Assembly (NCBI GenBank): GCA_033961575.1
Contig: CM066737.1
Coordinates: 97,182,709-97,246,708, forward strand
From: Aselliscus stoliczkanus
Lineage: Eukaryota; Chordata; Mammalia; Chiroptera; Hipposideridae
Length of the DNA: 64,000 nt
Reading direction: 5' to 3'
This document shows, piece by piece, positions 24,079 through 62,134 of this stretch; within the stretch, counting starts at the first letter, position 1, and each line of letters starts with the position of its first letter. The notes under the pieces were generated by a model, which saw nothing but the letters and a program-made list of their open reading frames with translations, was not told the DNA's origin and searched no databases. Both the position numbers and the translations under genes were made by a program.

Positions 24079-24638
24079 TCAATTAAGTTTGCAAACTCAT
24101 CCTAGAAAAAGTGCTCCATATCTCATTTTTGAATATCACTATGGTCACCTTTGAAGTACTCCCATTGGGAAGCTATGCATTGACGCCAGCGCCTAGTCCA
24201 CCCTTCAAGCAATTTTAGAACTCTTTTTCTGGAGTGGCCATCAGAGCTGTTGCCATATTACCCTTGATGTCCTGAATGTCATCAAAATGTCTTCCTTTCA
24301 ATATTTCCTTGATCTTCAGGTCAAAAAAGAAGTCATTGGGGACCAGATCAGATGAGTAGGGAAGATGTTCCAATATACTTATTTGTTTACTGACTAAAAG
24401 CTCCCTCACAGACAGTGCCATGTGAGCTGGTGCATTGTTGTGATGCAAGAGCCATGAATTGTTGGCGGAAAGTTCAGGTTGTCTAACTTTTTCACGCAGT
24501 CTTTTAAGCACTACCAAATAGTAAGTTCGGTTCACTGTTTATCCAGTTGGTACAAATTTATAATGAATAATCCCTCTGATATAAAAAAAGGTTAGCAACA
24601 TTGTTGCAACAAGTTTGCGAACTCCATTGTCAGAGAGT
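24075..24638 (-). mobile_element. Internally deleted mariner-family transposon, copy B
   Basis: The terminal repeats are readable: GAGGTCAATTAAGTTTGCAA at the left matches, inverted, a right end containing GACAATGGAGTTCGCAAAC. The inside encodes only the C-terminal transposase part (LLHHNNAPAHMALSVREL, PNDFFF, KGRHFDDIQDIKGN). The deletion junction near 24590-24610 is the same as in copy A, and the second catalytic Asp is again Asn. Residual frame: 24215-24535. Confidence 0.88.
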
Positions 24639-25383
24639 CTGTTTGTACGCGTGCGAGTGTGTGTGTGCGAGTGTGTGTCAAAATAAACTCAATACCTCTT
24701 GGGTCTCATAAAATCTATCATATAGAACATAGCAAGAAAGATTCTAGACATCTTAACTTCATTCCCTCAAAGCACCTCCTTCCTGTCCATGCCCCAGATA
24801 TCACTCATAAATTCTGTCATTTCTATGCATCTGTCCTTCTGCCATTACTCTACACACAAAAATTCTTATTTCAAGGATCAGCTCAGAAACCACAGTAAAC
24901 TAAGGGCATTAAGAGGCCATACTCAGCCACTTACTATCTACCAACATTGTATCCCATCTGATGTCTATCTCCTCTCCATGGTCACTATGGCACAACTACT
25001 ACAAACCATTGCATACTTTTCTAGATCTTAGAACAGATTCATGCCAGAAATATCTTTAAAATAATCAACAGGGCATTCTACTTGTACTGCCAACCTGACT
25101 CCCAAATGCAGCAGAGTACTATGAATTCTATGTTATGCCTCTGGATTTGTCTGGACTCAGGCAAAGCAGTGAGGCTTTCACTGTCCTGCACGACTAAGCT
25201 ATTGTCTATAGGTCACTGGGGGATATAAACTCCCAAGCATTTACAGCTCTCTGAGAGTGCATGGGCAAATAGGTCCCGATAGCATGAGGGCAGCTGTCCC
25301 AGAGAGCCACAGCTAATTAGAAAGAAAGGCATGCAGGGGGCCTTTGCAATCTTACTCCCCAGCATGTGCCATCGATTTGACTC
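24639..25383. other. No recognised feature
   Basis: GT-rich at the start (24650-24680), otherwise unremarkable intergenic DNA up to the L1 target duplication at 25384-25399. Confidence 0.5.
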
Positions 25384-25399
25384 AAAAAGACTCATAAAA

Positions 25400-26400
25400 G
25401 GACTTCCAGTAAAATGGCAGAATAGACAGACGCTGTGCTAACTACCTCCCAGGATCACACCAAAATTACAAACAAATTATACAGCATTCAACCCTGGAGG
25501 TCCCTGGAACACTGGAGGAACAGAACCACTAAACGAAGAACTTAAAGAGGAAGCCGCGTCGGGTCTGGTAGGACGGGCGGAGACGAGAGAGGGTGAACCC
25601 CGTGAGGGAAGCCCCAGCTGTGGGAGGCTTCTCTGGTTGGGGGAGAGACCCTCCGGCCACACACCAAGCTCACCAGCCCAGAGCTCCTTTGCCGGGAAGA
25701 GGAGTTCCAAGATAGCCGGCAGTAAATTAGTGAGGACTCTCTGTGCTCAGCTCGGTGAGGCTAAGAGCGGCTGGAGAATCAGTGGGGCCGGCGCCCGGGC
25801 TTGCTCTCCGGTGAGCACTTACCTGGTTCCTGGTGGAGGGAGTGGCTGTGTGAGCCGGGAGCCTGTGGGGACGGACTGAACTGAGCACCTTTGGTGCAAA
25901 GGCTGGAGGTTTTTGGTCTGTTGTTCCCGTGTTGTGGAGCCTGCACGCGAGTGGTGTAGGGAGGGCGCCATTTTATCAGGGTTCGGCCCTCCCACAGAGG
26001 GTCAGGTCCGGGACCTCATTGGTCTGGTGGAATTGGCGCAGAAGTAGGTGTGTGCGTGCGTGCGCCTGCGGCCTTGGATCCCCACCCTCCGCACAGCTTG
26101 GGCTGTGTTGCCAGGGAAACGCCTGGTGGGCGTGCTCTGGCTCCAACAGGCTGCTCACTGAGATGCAGGAGTGCGCAAGCCGCCTCGGTCCCCGCTCTCC
26201 GCACTGCGCTTGCAGAGTTGCCAGGCTGGTGATTGCTTGTCGGGCTGCTCGGCCTGATCTGTGAGTGGCTGATTGGGATAGGCTGAGACTGGGAGTTTTC
26301 CTGGGAGTGTTGGGCCGTGAGCTGTGTGCCTGCGTGATCCAGCCGGGGCTCTCCTGGTGATCTATCTAATACATCAAAGCAATCGCAGAACGACAGCCAG
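25400..26400 (+). promoter_or_regulatory. L1 5'UTR, GC- and CpG-rich
   Basis: It begins 'ggacttccagtaaaatggca', a typical L1 5' start, and holds many CpG dinucleotides. L1 5'UTRs carry the element's internal pol II promoter. The open frames here on both strands (77-136 codons) come from base composition, not genes. Confidence 0.7.
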
Positions 26401-26401
26401 A

Positions 26402-27271
26402 ATGAGGAAACAAAGACAAATGTCACAGTAAAAGATCAGAAGAAACCTCCAGAAATGGAACTAAATGAAACAGAAGGATCGAACCTTTCAGAGACAGAGT
26501 TTAGAACACTGATGATAAGAATGTTTAACAAACTTAGTGAGGACATAAGGAAGGATAGAGAAATCATAAAAAACAACTAGTTAGAACTAAAGAATACAAT
26601 AACTGAAATGAAGAACACACTCAAAGGCATCACCAGTAGAGTAGATGAAGCAGAGGAGCGGATCAGCGATTTGGAAGACAAAATAGCAGAAATCACCCAG
26701 TTGGCACAACAAAAAGACCAAAGAATAAAAACCAATGAAAATAGTTTAAGAGCCCTATGGGACAAGGTGAAGGACAACCACCTTAGACTCATAGGAATAC
26801 CAGAAGGAGAAGAGAAGAAGCAAGGTGTCGAGAATGTATTTGAAAAAATAATGACTGAAAACTTCCCTACCCTGGTGAAGGAAATCAACATACATGCCCA
26901 GGAAGTGCAGAGGGTTCCAAACAAGCTGAACCCAAACAGGTCCACACCAAGACACATCATAGTTAAAATGGCAAAGCTTAAAGACAGACAGAATCCTAGA
27001 GGCTGCACGAGAAAGACAGCAGGTTACATACAAAGGAACTCCTGTTAGACTAACAGCTGACTTGTCTACAGAAACTCTGCAGGCCAGAAGGGAGTGGCAG
27101 GAGATATTCAAAGTGACACAAAATAAAGGCCTACAACCAAGATTGCTCTACCCAGCACGGCTATCACTTAAAATTGAAGGAGAAATAAAGAGCTTCTCAG
27201 AAAAGAATAAGCTTAAGGAATTCATTACCACCAAGCCAGCACTGCAAGAAATGTTAAAAGGGCTTTTTTAA
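26402..27271 (+). pseudogene. L1 ORF1p remnant
   Basis: ORF1p is the RNA-binding chaperone of L1. The frame at 26608-27048 shows a coiled coil (SRVDEAEERISDLEDKIAEI), then LRLIGIPEGE and the RNA-binding part (FPTLVKEINIHAQEVQRV). It breaks near 27045 and resumes at 27062-27271 (TLQARREWQEIF, TTKPALQEMLKG). A stop lies soon after the ATG at 26402, so it is dead. Confidence 0.85.
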
Positions 27272-27329
27272 ACAAAAGAAAGGGGTAAACAAGCTAACCC
27301 AGGAAGACCAGGTATACAAATAACAAAAT

Positions 27330-27930
27330 GGCAATACATATGCACCTATCCATAACCATTTTAAATGTGAATGGGCTAAATGCTCTAATCAAAAGACAGA
27401 GAGTGGCTGAGTGGATAAGAAAATAGGACACATGTATATGCTGTTTACAGATGGAATAAGATATTTCATGCAAATAGAAATGAGAAAAAAAAAGCTGGAG
27501 TACCAATACTTATTTTGGACAAAATAGACTTTAAAATGACTACAATAAAAGACAAAGAAGGGCACTATAACCCTAATGAACATCTATGCACCCAACATAG
27601 GAACTGCTAACTACATATAACAGATTTTGACAGACATAAAGACAGAGATCAACAGTAACACTATCATAGTAGGGGACTTCAACACCCCATTGTCACCAAT
27701 GGACAGACCCTTTAGACAGAAAATCAACACGGAAAGAGGGGCCTTAAATGACACTTTAGACCAGCTGGAATTCGTTGATATTTTTAGAGCATTTCACCCT
27801 GAAAAAACAGAATAACATTCTTCTCAAGTACACATGGGACATTTTCCAAGATAGACCACGTTAGGCCACAAAACAAGTCTCAGTAAATTTAAGAAGATTG
27901 AAGTCATATCAAGCATATATAAAGGAAAAA
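27330..27930 (+). pseudogene. L1 ORF2 endonuclease-domain remnant
   Basis: 'ITILNVNGLNALIKRQRVAE' near 27350 is the ORF2 N-terminus. After a gap, IIVGDFNTPLSPMDRPF and LNDTLDQLEFVDIFRAFHP (27627-27815) are the apurinic endonuclease region. Stops and deletions break it, and the reverse transcriptase is absent. Confidence 0.8.
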
Positions 27931-27939
27931 TTGATGGTT

Positions 27940-28653
27940 TTTGGCTGGGATGGGGTGGGGATGAGGGAGAGGGGGAAGGTTTTGGACAGCGTAGGTGGGT
28001 GACTACAATGTTGCCGCAGGGATATGGGGGCAGTTCTGGGAATATAATTGATAATGTTGTGAAGAGACTATTATGTTACATGAAATAAGTCAGTCGGAGA
28101 AAGACAAGTACCATATGATCTCACTTATATGTGGAATCTGAAAAACTGAATGAATGATCAAAGTAAACAGACTCATAGATATAGAGGAAAAACTGAGGGT
28201 TGCTAGTTGGGAGGGGGTTGGGGATAAGGGGGAAGGGGAAGGGATGAGACAGCATAAATAGACAACTACAATATTGCCACAGGGATATGAAACACACTTC
28301 AGGGAATATAATAATGTTGTAAAAATTTTGTGGCGTGTCAGATAGTCACATGTCTTGTTAGGGAGACCACTTGATGGATTGAGTAGAGGCTTGATCACTG
28401 CACTGTACACCTGAAGCTGATGTTGTATAGTATTGTATGCCAACTGTAACTGAATATATAGATAGTCATGGGATGTGGAGTATACTATGGAAGGGAGTCA
28501 AAGGAATTGTAATAGATATGTATTATATGGGGGGGAGGAGTGGGGTGGCGAACTGGGGGAGAGGGGTTGTGACTTTGGGGAGTAAAAAGTATAACTATTG
28601 CATTGTGTTATACACCTGAAACTAATTTAAAAATAAAATAAAATAAAAGGAAA
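27940..28653 (+). repeat. L1 3'UTR with an internal partial duplication
   Basis: The block 27940-28060 (G-rich text, then 'actacaatgttgccgcaggg') resembles 28195-28290 ('actacaatattgccacaggg'). So a piece of the 3'UTR is present twice, with the end of ORF2 between them. Confidence 0.7.
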
Positions 28654-28669
28654 AAAAAGACTCATAAAA

Positions 28670-31188
28670 ATTCTCAAAAAAAAAAAAAAAAGAAAAGCAT
28701 ACAGAAGGTAAGGTTAGGGTGCCCAGTAAAAGGGATTTGCTGGGATCTGGACAGACAGAACACTGATAGTGTCCACCGGAGGAGAGGGGAATAGTTGTTT
28801 CTCTGTACACCAAACCACAATGTGTATCCTTGTATATCCATCATCACACTAGTCATGAAGTGGGGTGATTGTAACAGCTTATGTATCTGTCTCCCATGTT
28901 AGACCAGACTAATTGAAGCTCCCAGATTGCAACCCACCTAAATACAGCTAGTTCAATGATTTAAATATAATGGGCACTCAGTTTTTGTGTGCTGAGTGAC
29001 TATAAATTAACTAGATTGTTAAAAAAAAAGGTGTTAGCGCATAGAGATTCTTTGGTTTGATACTAACTGTAATGTTCATTGTCACCATTTTAAGATCAGC
29101 CCTATTGTGGTTGTTAATTTCCTCAGGAGCCTCTCTTTTCTTGAGTAGGAATATTATTGCATATGCAATAAACCATATCTGCAGACTCATATCCAGAAGA
29201 AAATACAATGACCACCTCGCAAGTCTCTCACTGTTTACAGAGAAACTTGCTGCATTCAAATCCCACTTTCCCAAGCCAAGAAACCTAGTCTGCTACAGTG
29301 CTTTGTGTACTTTTTGGGCAAATATCATTGTGTAAAACAGAGCTTAATATGCTAATAGATGTGATAGGTTTTAATATTTTTTTTAAAAAGAGGAAACAGA
29401 AAATTTTCAGCTTTTTATTGTCCTTAAAAATGATTGTTCACATTGTTTCACAAGTAGGGGAAGAAAATACAATAACCATTTAGATATAAAATGCATAATC
29501 CAAGAAAACCTTTCTTTAAACCAGTGAGACAATGCCACTAGTGACGAGAATGTTGTTGCATGAAATAATCATATATTCTTCCATAATTTAATATGCAACT
29601 GAGACATTATGCTAAAAATTATCAAGGAAGAAACCTATCATATACTAAGATTATAGAAATACTGATGGAGTAAATGTATTTAGAAATGAGTAACCTAAAG
29701 GATGAAGGTTAATGCCAAGGTCAGCAGCTCAAAGAACAAACACTGCCTTTCCTGACTCTGGATACTTGACAAGTGATTTCAAACCTCCCCACTTCTCTGG
29801 CACGAGCATAACGTGTGTGGTAAGCCACAGTTCCTACCTGCTTCTTAGTGACGCTCCAGGGCTAAATAAGATAAAATTTATGTGCTATGCTTTAAGCTCC
29901 ATTGAGGAAAGGCACTGAATAAACTTCAGGATAATTTATGAATCCTCGACTGGCATTAATCATGTCCAACCAAGTCCATCTCATAAAAGGAAAGAATGGA
30001 AATAGGAGGCCAATGCTGTGTAGTTGGTGGAAAAGCTCAACAAACTTTGGGCAATGGTGATAAGCCCAAACAATACCACTTAATATACATAAAATCCTTG
30101 ACTACTCCAGGAGAATTTCACAAAAAGCTAACTTTTCCAATGCTCAGATAATAGTTCACTGGCAGAACATCTGGTATATGAATCAGAGAACTATATTATG
30201 GCAGTCTTAGTCTGAGATCCAATATCTAATTTCCTTTTAATTTACCATAATTATTTTTGTAAAACTTTATGGCACTCCTCCAATGGATGTGCTTAGCAAG
30301 GATTGCCAAAATCCTGTCTTCTCTTCAGAATCACATTTTTAGGCCAGCTTCTCCCTACTTTTTTTCCTTTCCTTCCAATTGCATTTTACCTTCTTCCCTC
30401 TACCATTTAATCAGTGTCTGCTTCTTTTAGCTATCTGTATTGAACAGAAAGGACAACAAAAGGATAATCTGAAAGCTTAAACACAAGCATGTATTTGGAA
30501 ATCCAATCCTACTAGGAAAGTGTTCTAGCTAGTGGTGATAATTTGGTATTGCCTTGGGTTTGTTTTGTTTTAATAATGGCCATCCTTTCTCCAACTTTAA
30601 GTATAACTGAGTTATATCAAGTAGAGTTAATCAGGACAAGGTAACCTCATCATTTGGAAGCTGTGAGGGCCCCAGCTGATCACAAACCAGTTTTCCTCAA
30701 CCAAGAAGTGACTGAACAATTCATATTTCCAAAGTCATTATTCTAGGCTTTTATCAAACACTTTCTCTGACCTGCAGGAATGTGTTTATTTGGAGTTTCA
30801 AAAGAGAAATCTAGAAGGAAAATGCTACTCATATAAGCATAACAAACCTGAGCTGATTTTAAATGTCCAGATACAGGAATAAAACAAGGAGTATTTTGTA
30901 TGTCGAAATGATTCCTCCAGAGAAAAGGCACATACATTTCCAGCACCCCTAACTTAATAACGCTTGTTTTTAAAATTATAAACTAAAGTCATATTAAGCC
31001 ATGGCTAAGAGGAGGAAAAGGTGGCTGCCCTTCAGAAGTTCACCCATTCGGAGAGGAGGATGAAGTCAGGGGAAGATTATACTCCTCTGACTAACTCAGT
31101 ATAATTGTTTTCCTCATGATGGTGCCCCTGTATTTTTATCCTTTCAGAAGTTCCCATGGTTACAAAAGGACACGCCACACACTTATAT
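28670..31188. other. No recognised feature
   Basis: Starts with the L1-flanking A-run, then ordinary AT-rich DNA. No gene or named repeat was found. Confidence 0.5.
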
Positions 31189-31194
31189 TTTATT
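31189..31194 (-). terminator. PHEX: Candidate PHEX polyadenylation signal (AATAAA)
   Basis: Reading downstream of the PHEX stop on the minus strand, this is the first AATAAA, and no ATTAAA comes earlier. It would give a 3'UTR of about 1.5 kb. Variant hexamers such as AGTAAA near 32482-32487 could be used instead, so the true mRNA end is not settled by sequence. Confidence 0.25.
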
Positions 31195-31394
31195 TATATT
31201 AAAAAAGGATGAAAAATCACAGGGATGCAAAAGAGCCTCTTATGGTTAGTTTGAACTTGTCGTTTTGATTTTGAGATTTTCCTATTGGCCCACTTAACCC
31301 AGAACCACATGTACAATGTATAGTGTGTGAAGGAGGGAGGTGGCTGTTTTAAGAAATCGGAAATGCTAGGTAACAACTTTAAGGGCATTAGGAT

Positions 31395-31476
<82 letters not shown>

Positions 31477-32723
31477 CTAAGGGATGGAGGAGTTCACTTG
31501 GAAGAATAAAGCTCTGAGGATCAAAAGCACAGTACTCCTCTTTCTTATAGGCTCCTTAAAGAAGACTTGAACAGTTATGTGTCTTTGGACTATGCAGAGA
31601 ATTTTAAATTTAACCAATAGATTGTAAAATGTCTTCAATCAAGACATTTTTTCCAAAATTTTTTTTAAAGAGAGGTAACATTAACTAGGCCAACACAGAA
31701 AGGACTCTGTGCCCTCCTCAATGCAGCGTCAGGCCCTCTGCACTAGAAGGAAATGACAGCTACCCGTTTCTAATGGGGAATTAGAAAAGCATTTCGTCAA
31801 TGCCTACTAATTTCAGAAACAGGAGAACACACACACATGAAGGTAATAACATAAATGGGAACTGGGCTAAAGAAAAGTGTCTGACAGACAGACATAATCA
31901 GTGAGGTTTGAGTAGACCACGTCAAATTTTGGAGATTTCACCTCTTAGTATCCCTGCTGTTGCATGGCTGGGAGTTTTGACTTCTTCTGCAACTTAACAA
32001 TGCACCCTTTTTTTTCTGTTTGATAAACTCAATCCTTCACCAGTAGCCTTTCTCCCAGCTTTGTTCACGCTGACTTGAACAGGGCAATTGGCTGCATTAG
32101 ATGCATGCTGTGAGGCACATCTTCATCCCATTAGATTTCAAAGCTAAAGGCACAAACTTCATCAAAAATTGTAAAATAAAGATACAACATATTTCTACTT
32201 TAACTACCTTAGAGTTGTTAAATGCTGCCTAATAACCATACATAAAATCTAGTACTGCATTTCACAGAGCAGTGAGACCTCCCAGGTATCCATGCACATG
32301 GCCTCATCATTGAGGGTTACAAGTTTCATAGACTGGTTTTTTTTCTGGATACATTCTACTTCAGCCCCCTGCAAAGCTGTAGATTAAAATGCTATGTACC
32401 ACTTAGCTGTGGCTTACAAACTAAAATGGACAATTGCAACAATTCAGCAGATAGCGTTTTTAACAAAAGTAGTCCAGGGATTTACTTTTGTTGATTTGAT
32501 ATTCTAAAGAAACATACTTGGTTCACTTCTTGTATTCCATTTTTACGCTCTATGACTTTGAGTAGATACTGTTTAGATCCAAGCAATACCCAAATAATAA
32601 AGGTGCATTAAAAATACAAGTCCTCGTGGGAATACAGGCCTAATGCAGGAGGCGAAGCGTGCTCAGTGCAGCCTCTACTGGAACTGCACAGCTCTTTCAG
32701 AATGGCATGGACCAGCAGTCCAG
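31195..32723 (-). other. PHEX: Probable PHEX 3'UTR and flank
   Basis: This is the stretch between the PHEX stop codon and the first canonical polyadenylation hexamer. It holds a compound (CT)n(CA)n microsatellite at 31399-31474 and no recognised transposon. The real 3' end may lie anywhere inside it. Confidence 0.4.
31399..31474. repeat. Compound (CT)n(CA)n microsatellite
   Basis: CT units at 31399-31436 pass into CA units at 31437-31474, the same structure as at 23985-24074 but without a mariner next to it. Confidence 0.95.
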
Positions 32724-58498
<25,775 letters not shown>

Positions 58499-59029
58499 TT
58501 AGCCTTGAAATTTCAAAGGCCCATCTGAAAAGTACCGCTTGTAGAGGTGGGTGCCCTCTAAGAGATCCAACTAACTGCCTCTAAGATGATATTCAACTGA
58601 ATTTGAAATAAGTATATTAATTACATCAGTTTCAAGGAAAACATTTTGCATGGATACACTAGTGGCAGCATCCAAACTGCTATGAACTAGATTCCTTCCT
58701 GAAAAGCATGTGCAGGAAGCTCTCCGCTGTTCAGCAGTTTCCCCTAATATAGAAAGGGCCAGCTTCATGGACACACAACCCGTGCAATCACACAGGGCCT
58801 CCCAAGTGGAAGGACCCTGCACTTGATTTAATGCTCTGCTGTTACTGTCTTGAAACTCAATAATTTTATCTTTGAATGTGATTTTGTAAGTGGAATCCAT
58901 GGGGACAAGGACGCATGCCCGTGAGCAAAGGAGGCATGCAGGATATGTGTGCCCACGGCTCCTGGACACTCACCAGGAACACAGAAAACCGGCAGACCCA
59001 CACTGTGTGGGAGTTTAGCAAGACTCAAA

Positions 59030-59238
59030 ACTATACAGTCATGGGATGTGGAATATAGTGTGGGGATGGAGTCAATGGAATTGTAATAGAAATGTATGAT
59101 ATCGGGGGTGGGGGAGCAAGAAAGAGGAGAGGGTGTCTTCACTTTGTAAGGGGTGAAAAAGATAACTACTGCACTGTTTTGTACATCTGTAACTAATAAT
59201 AATAAAAAATAAATAAATAATTAAATTTTTTTTTAAAA
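59030..59238 (+). mobile_element. 5'-truncated L1 (3'UTR only)
   Basis: 'cagtcatgggatgtggaata' to 'gcactgttttgtacatctgt' and an A-rich tail: the same L1 3'UTR as at 47890-48050, sense strand. No clean target duplication seen. Confidence 0.8.
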
Positions 59239-60581
59239 GACAAAACGAATACAAGGTAAGCATGTTACATCTGGAACTGAGGAGGTGGAGGATCTCACAG
59301 CCCCAAGCGGTCTCTTTCCATTGGAATTAGAATTTGCTTTGATCACCAAAACGCAGCAATGGCACTGTAAGAAACATGAATAACCGAGGAAGGAACTCTG
59401 TCACACTTTCTTACTCTATTACTTTCCTATATCAGCGAACCACATACACTGAAAACGATGACATAGAAGGAATGGGAAAGATAAGGCAACCCATAGCTTC
59501 TTTTCCTTTCAATCCTTCCTTATTCATCAGTAAGCCAAAAGTAGACAGTGTTGGTAGAATGTATGCATATTAAGTGAAATAAAAACAACTGAGTTAGTCT
59601 TGTGCAGTGTTTCCACTGTTTTGGTGAGAACAAAATACATATGCATATACAAGCTACAAAATACAAACTGTATAATTTTGGTGATTCCATATACAAATTA
59701 AAAGCACTTATATTTGCATTTAAAACTGGCATTGCACAATATAAAGATGAACAGTAAAATTACATTAATGATTTAAAATTTTAATTTTTCTTACAATAGC
59801 ACTAAATAGCAAATTTTAAAAAGACTATGCCAAGTCTAGAGAAAGAGATGCCATGGAAGGCAGGCTAAAGCCTTATATTTTAGCTGCTTTAATAGTACTT
59901 TTCCCTGTTTTCTGAACAGGAGACCTCCATATTTTATTTTGCACTGGGCCCTGCAAATTATATAGCTGGCCCTGGGTGCAGATGAGTGGGAAAAATGCTT
60001 TGTTTTACCTTGCCATTTCAACTCACCACTAAATTTAGTGCTCTGAGTTGATCCTAAGAGATGCACTTACAAGTCACCACAACTAGGAATGCAAACAATA
60101 GTAACAAAGAGAGAAAGACGCCTTCTGCAATGTCCTTGCCTGCTGCAGAGCCACAAGGCCCCTTGAGACTGAAAGCTCTTTTCTCAGTGAAAATGCTTGC
60201 TCTTCCCTCTCAGCATTCTTTCTACCTCCCCTCCATGATAGGACACTATGAGAAAGGGTGAGAGAAGGAAAGCAAGTTCTTAATTTAAAACAAAATGTTA
60301 ATTCTGGGTAACTTGTATATATAGTCTTTATATGTTAATAATATCATAGATTGAGATTTCAAGGGGCAAAAACCTAATTGCAAAGCAGAGATGCACCCTG
60401 CTATTAGTTCTCTCTCTTCCTGCTGCTTTCACATAAAGGAAAATGCATCTGACTTTGAAGGGCAATGTCACATTAACCTTCATAATTTCTACATTTCATT
60501 ACGTATCTTTGGCATCTTTACATCAGTATTCCATCTCCATCCTCTTTTTTGGTGATTACTTTTAGTAAGCAATTCTGACTT

Positions 60582-60583
<2 letters not shown>
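59239..60583. other. PHEX: PHEX intron 15 segment
   Basis: No recognised repeat or PHEX exon. I looked for exon 15 (the part before FPAGEL, about VNAFY) and did not find it here. Confidence 0.5.

Positions 60584-60632
<49 letters not shown>
60584..60632. repeat. (TA)n microsatellite
   Basis: About 24 TA units, sitting exactly where the outer end of the left terminal repeat of the next transposon should be. Confidence 0.95.
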
Positions 60633-60637
<5 letters not shown>

Positions 60638-62134
60638 GTAATACTCAATGTATACCAATAACAAAAGATGAACAGAAGTCACATTTGACTTCTGCAATTA
60701 CAAGTGGTTACTATCAGTGTAATTTTAATACAGTTTTTTCCTTTCTTAAAATGTATACATATTTTAAGAGATGTTATCTATGTATTACTCTTCAAAGTTG
60801 AATGAATTATGGTAGCAATGTGTAGTATGATGTTCACTCAAAAGGTGGCATTAATCAAATGAATGCTAGCATCACCATGTAAAAGGCAGGACAAAGAAAA
60901 CGGCAGAAGCGCAGTTGTCATTCAAGGAGCACAAGACCATTTTGAAGTGGTATTTGAAATGCGAGAACGTTGTGAAAGTACAACAACAATGGAGGGGGGA
61001 GTATGCAACAGAGCCTCCAACAGCCTAACGACTGCACGCATTCGTGATAAGTTTGAGGCACATGGTACTGTGTGTGATGTGCACAAGGGAAGATGCAGGA
61101 GGCCTCGCACAGCAACACGTCCTGCTTCTGCTGTGGTGTTGGAACAGTTTACACACTCATCACAGAAGTCGACCAAACAATGTTCGCCGTAATCAGAAGT
61201 GTCTGGACGCTAATGGTAACAACTATGAGCACCTGTTGTAATTGCAGAAGTCAAACATGACTTGTATTCATCTTTTTTTTTTTCATAATTAACTGCAGTC
61301 ATTTTATTTATTTATTTTTACTTTTTTTTAATTCTTTTATTGTGAAATAAACATTTTTTTTTCCTAAATTAGTTGCAGGTGTACAACACAGTGCAATAGT
61401 TATACTTTTTACCCCTCAAAGTGACAACCCTCCTCCCCCAATTCGCCACCCCACTCCTCCCCTCCATATCATATATATCTATTACACTTCCTATGACTCC
61501 CTTCCACAGTATAATCCACATCCTGTGACTATCTATATATTCAATTACAGTCGGTATACAATACTATACAACATCAGCTTCAGGTGTACAGTGCAGTGAT
61601 CATGCCTCTACTCCATCCATGAAATGGTCTCCCTAACAAGACATGTGACCATCTGACACGCCACAAATTTTTACAACATTATTATATTCCCTGAACTGTG
61701 TTTCATATCCCTGTGGCAATATTGTAGTTGCCTATTTTCTGTCTAATCTCTTCCCCTTCTCCCCCGTCCCCACCCCCTTCCCAACTAGCAACCATCAGTT
61801 TTTCCTCTATATCTATGAGTCTGTTTCTGTTTACTTTGCTCATTCATTCAGTTTTTCACATTCCACATATAAGTGAGATCATATGGTATTTGTCTTTCTA
61901 CGACTGACTTATTTCACTTAACATAATAGTCTCTAGGTCCATCCATATCGTTGCAAATGGTATGATTTCATTCTTCTTTATAGCAGAGTAATACTGTATT
62001 GTATAAATGTACCATAATTTCTTAATCCAGTCATCTTGTATTCATCTTTTGTTATTGGTATACATTGAGTAGTATAATTTTAATACAGTTTTTTCTGTCT
62101 TAAAATGTGCATACATTTTTTGGCACCCTCTGTA
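60633..62134 (+). mobile_element. Tc1/mariner-like DNA transposon split by an L1
   Basis: Left arm 60633-60710 (from 'taaaattgtaatactcaatg') is the inverse of the right arm 61231-61276 plus 62051-62090. The right terminus ends GGCACCCTCTGTA at 62134. Between them, 60863-61241 encodes a transposase N-terminus (RIRDKFEAHGTVCD, GRCRRPRTATRPAS, QFTHSSQKSTKQCS) that looks like a helix-turn-helix plus GRPR-type linker. The catalytic part is missing. Confidence 0.75.
61277..62034 (-). mobile_element. 5'-truncated L1 inside the transposon
   Basis: Minus-strand L1 3' end: a poly-T start, the 3'UTR and the last codons of ORF2. Perfect 16-bp target duplications cttgtattcatctttt at 61261-61276 and 62035-62050 lie in the transposon's right arm. 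Confidence 0.92.

Larger units (their letters stand above)
25400..28653 (+). mobile_element. 5'-complete, internally deleted L1 retrotransposon
   Basis: Perfect 16-bp target duplications (aaaaagactcataaaa at 25384-25399 and 28654-28669) bound a 3.25-kb L1. The parts in order are a GC-rich 5'UTR (25400-26400), an ORF1 remnant, the start of ORF2 with an endonuclease fragment, then a jump to the L1 3'UTR and A-rich tail. Reverse transcriptase and most of ORF2 are missing, so it cannot move by itself. It is antisense to PHEX and lies downstream of it. Confidence 0.9.

Noticed and set aside
25477..26426. Several 60-136-codon frames on both strands in a GC-rich block
   Set aside because: They lie in the 5'UTR of an L1 bounded by target duplications; the openness comes from GC content.
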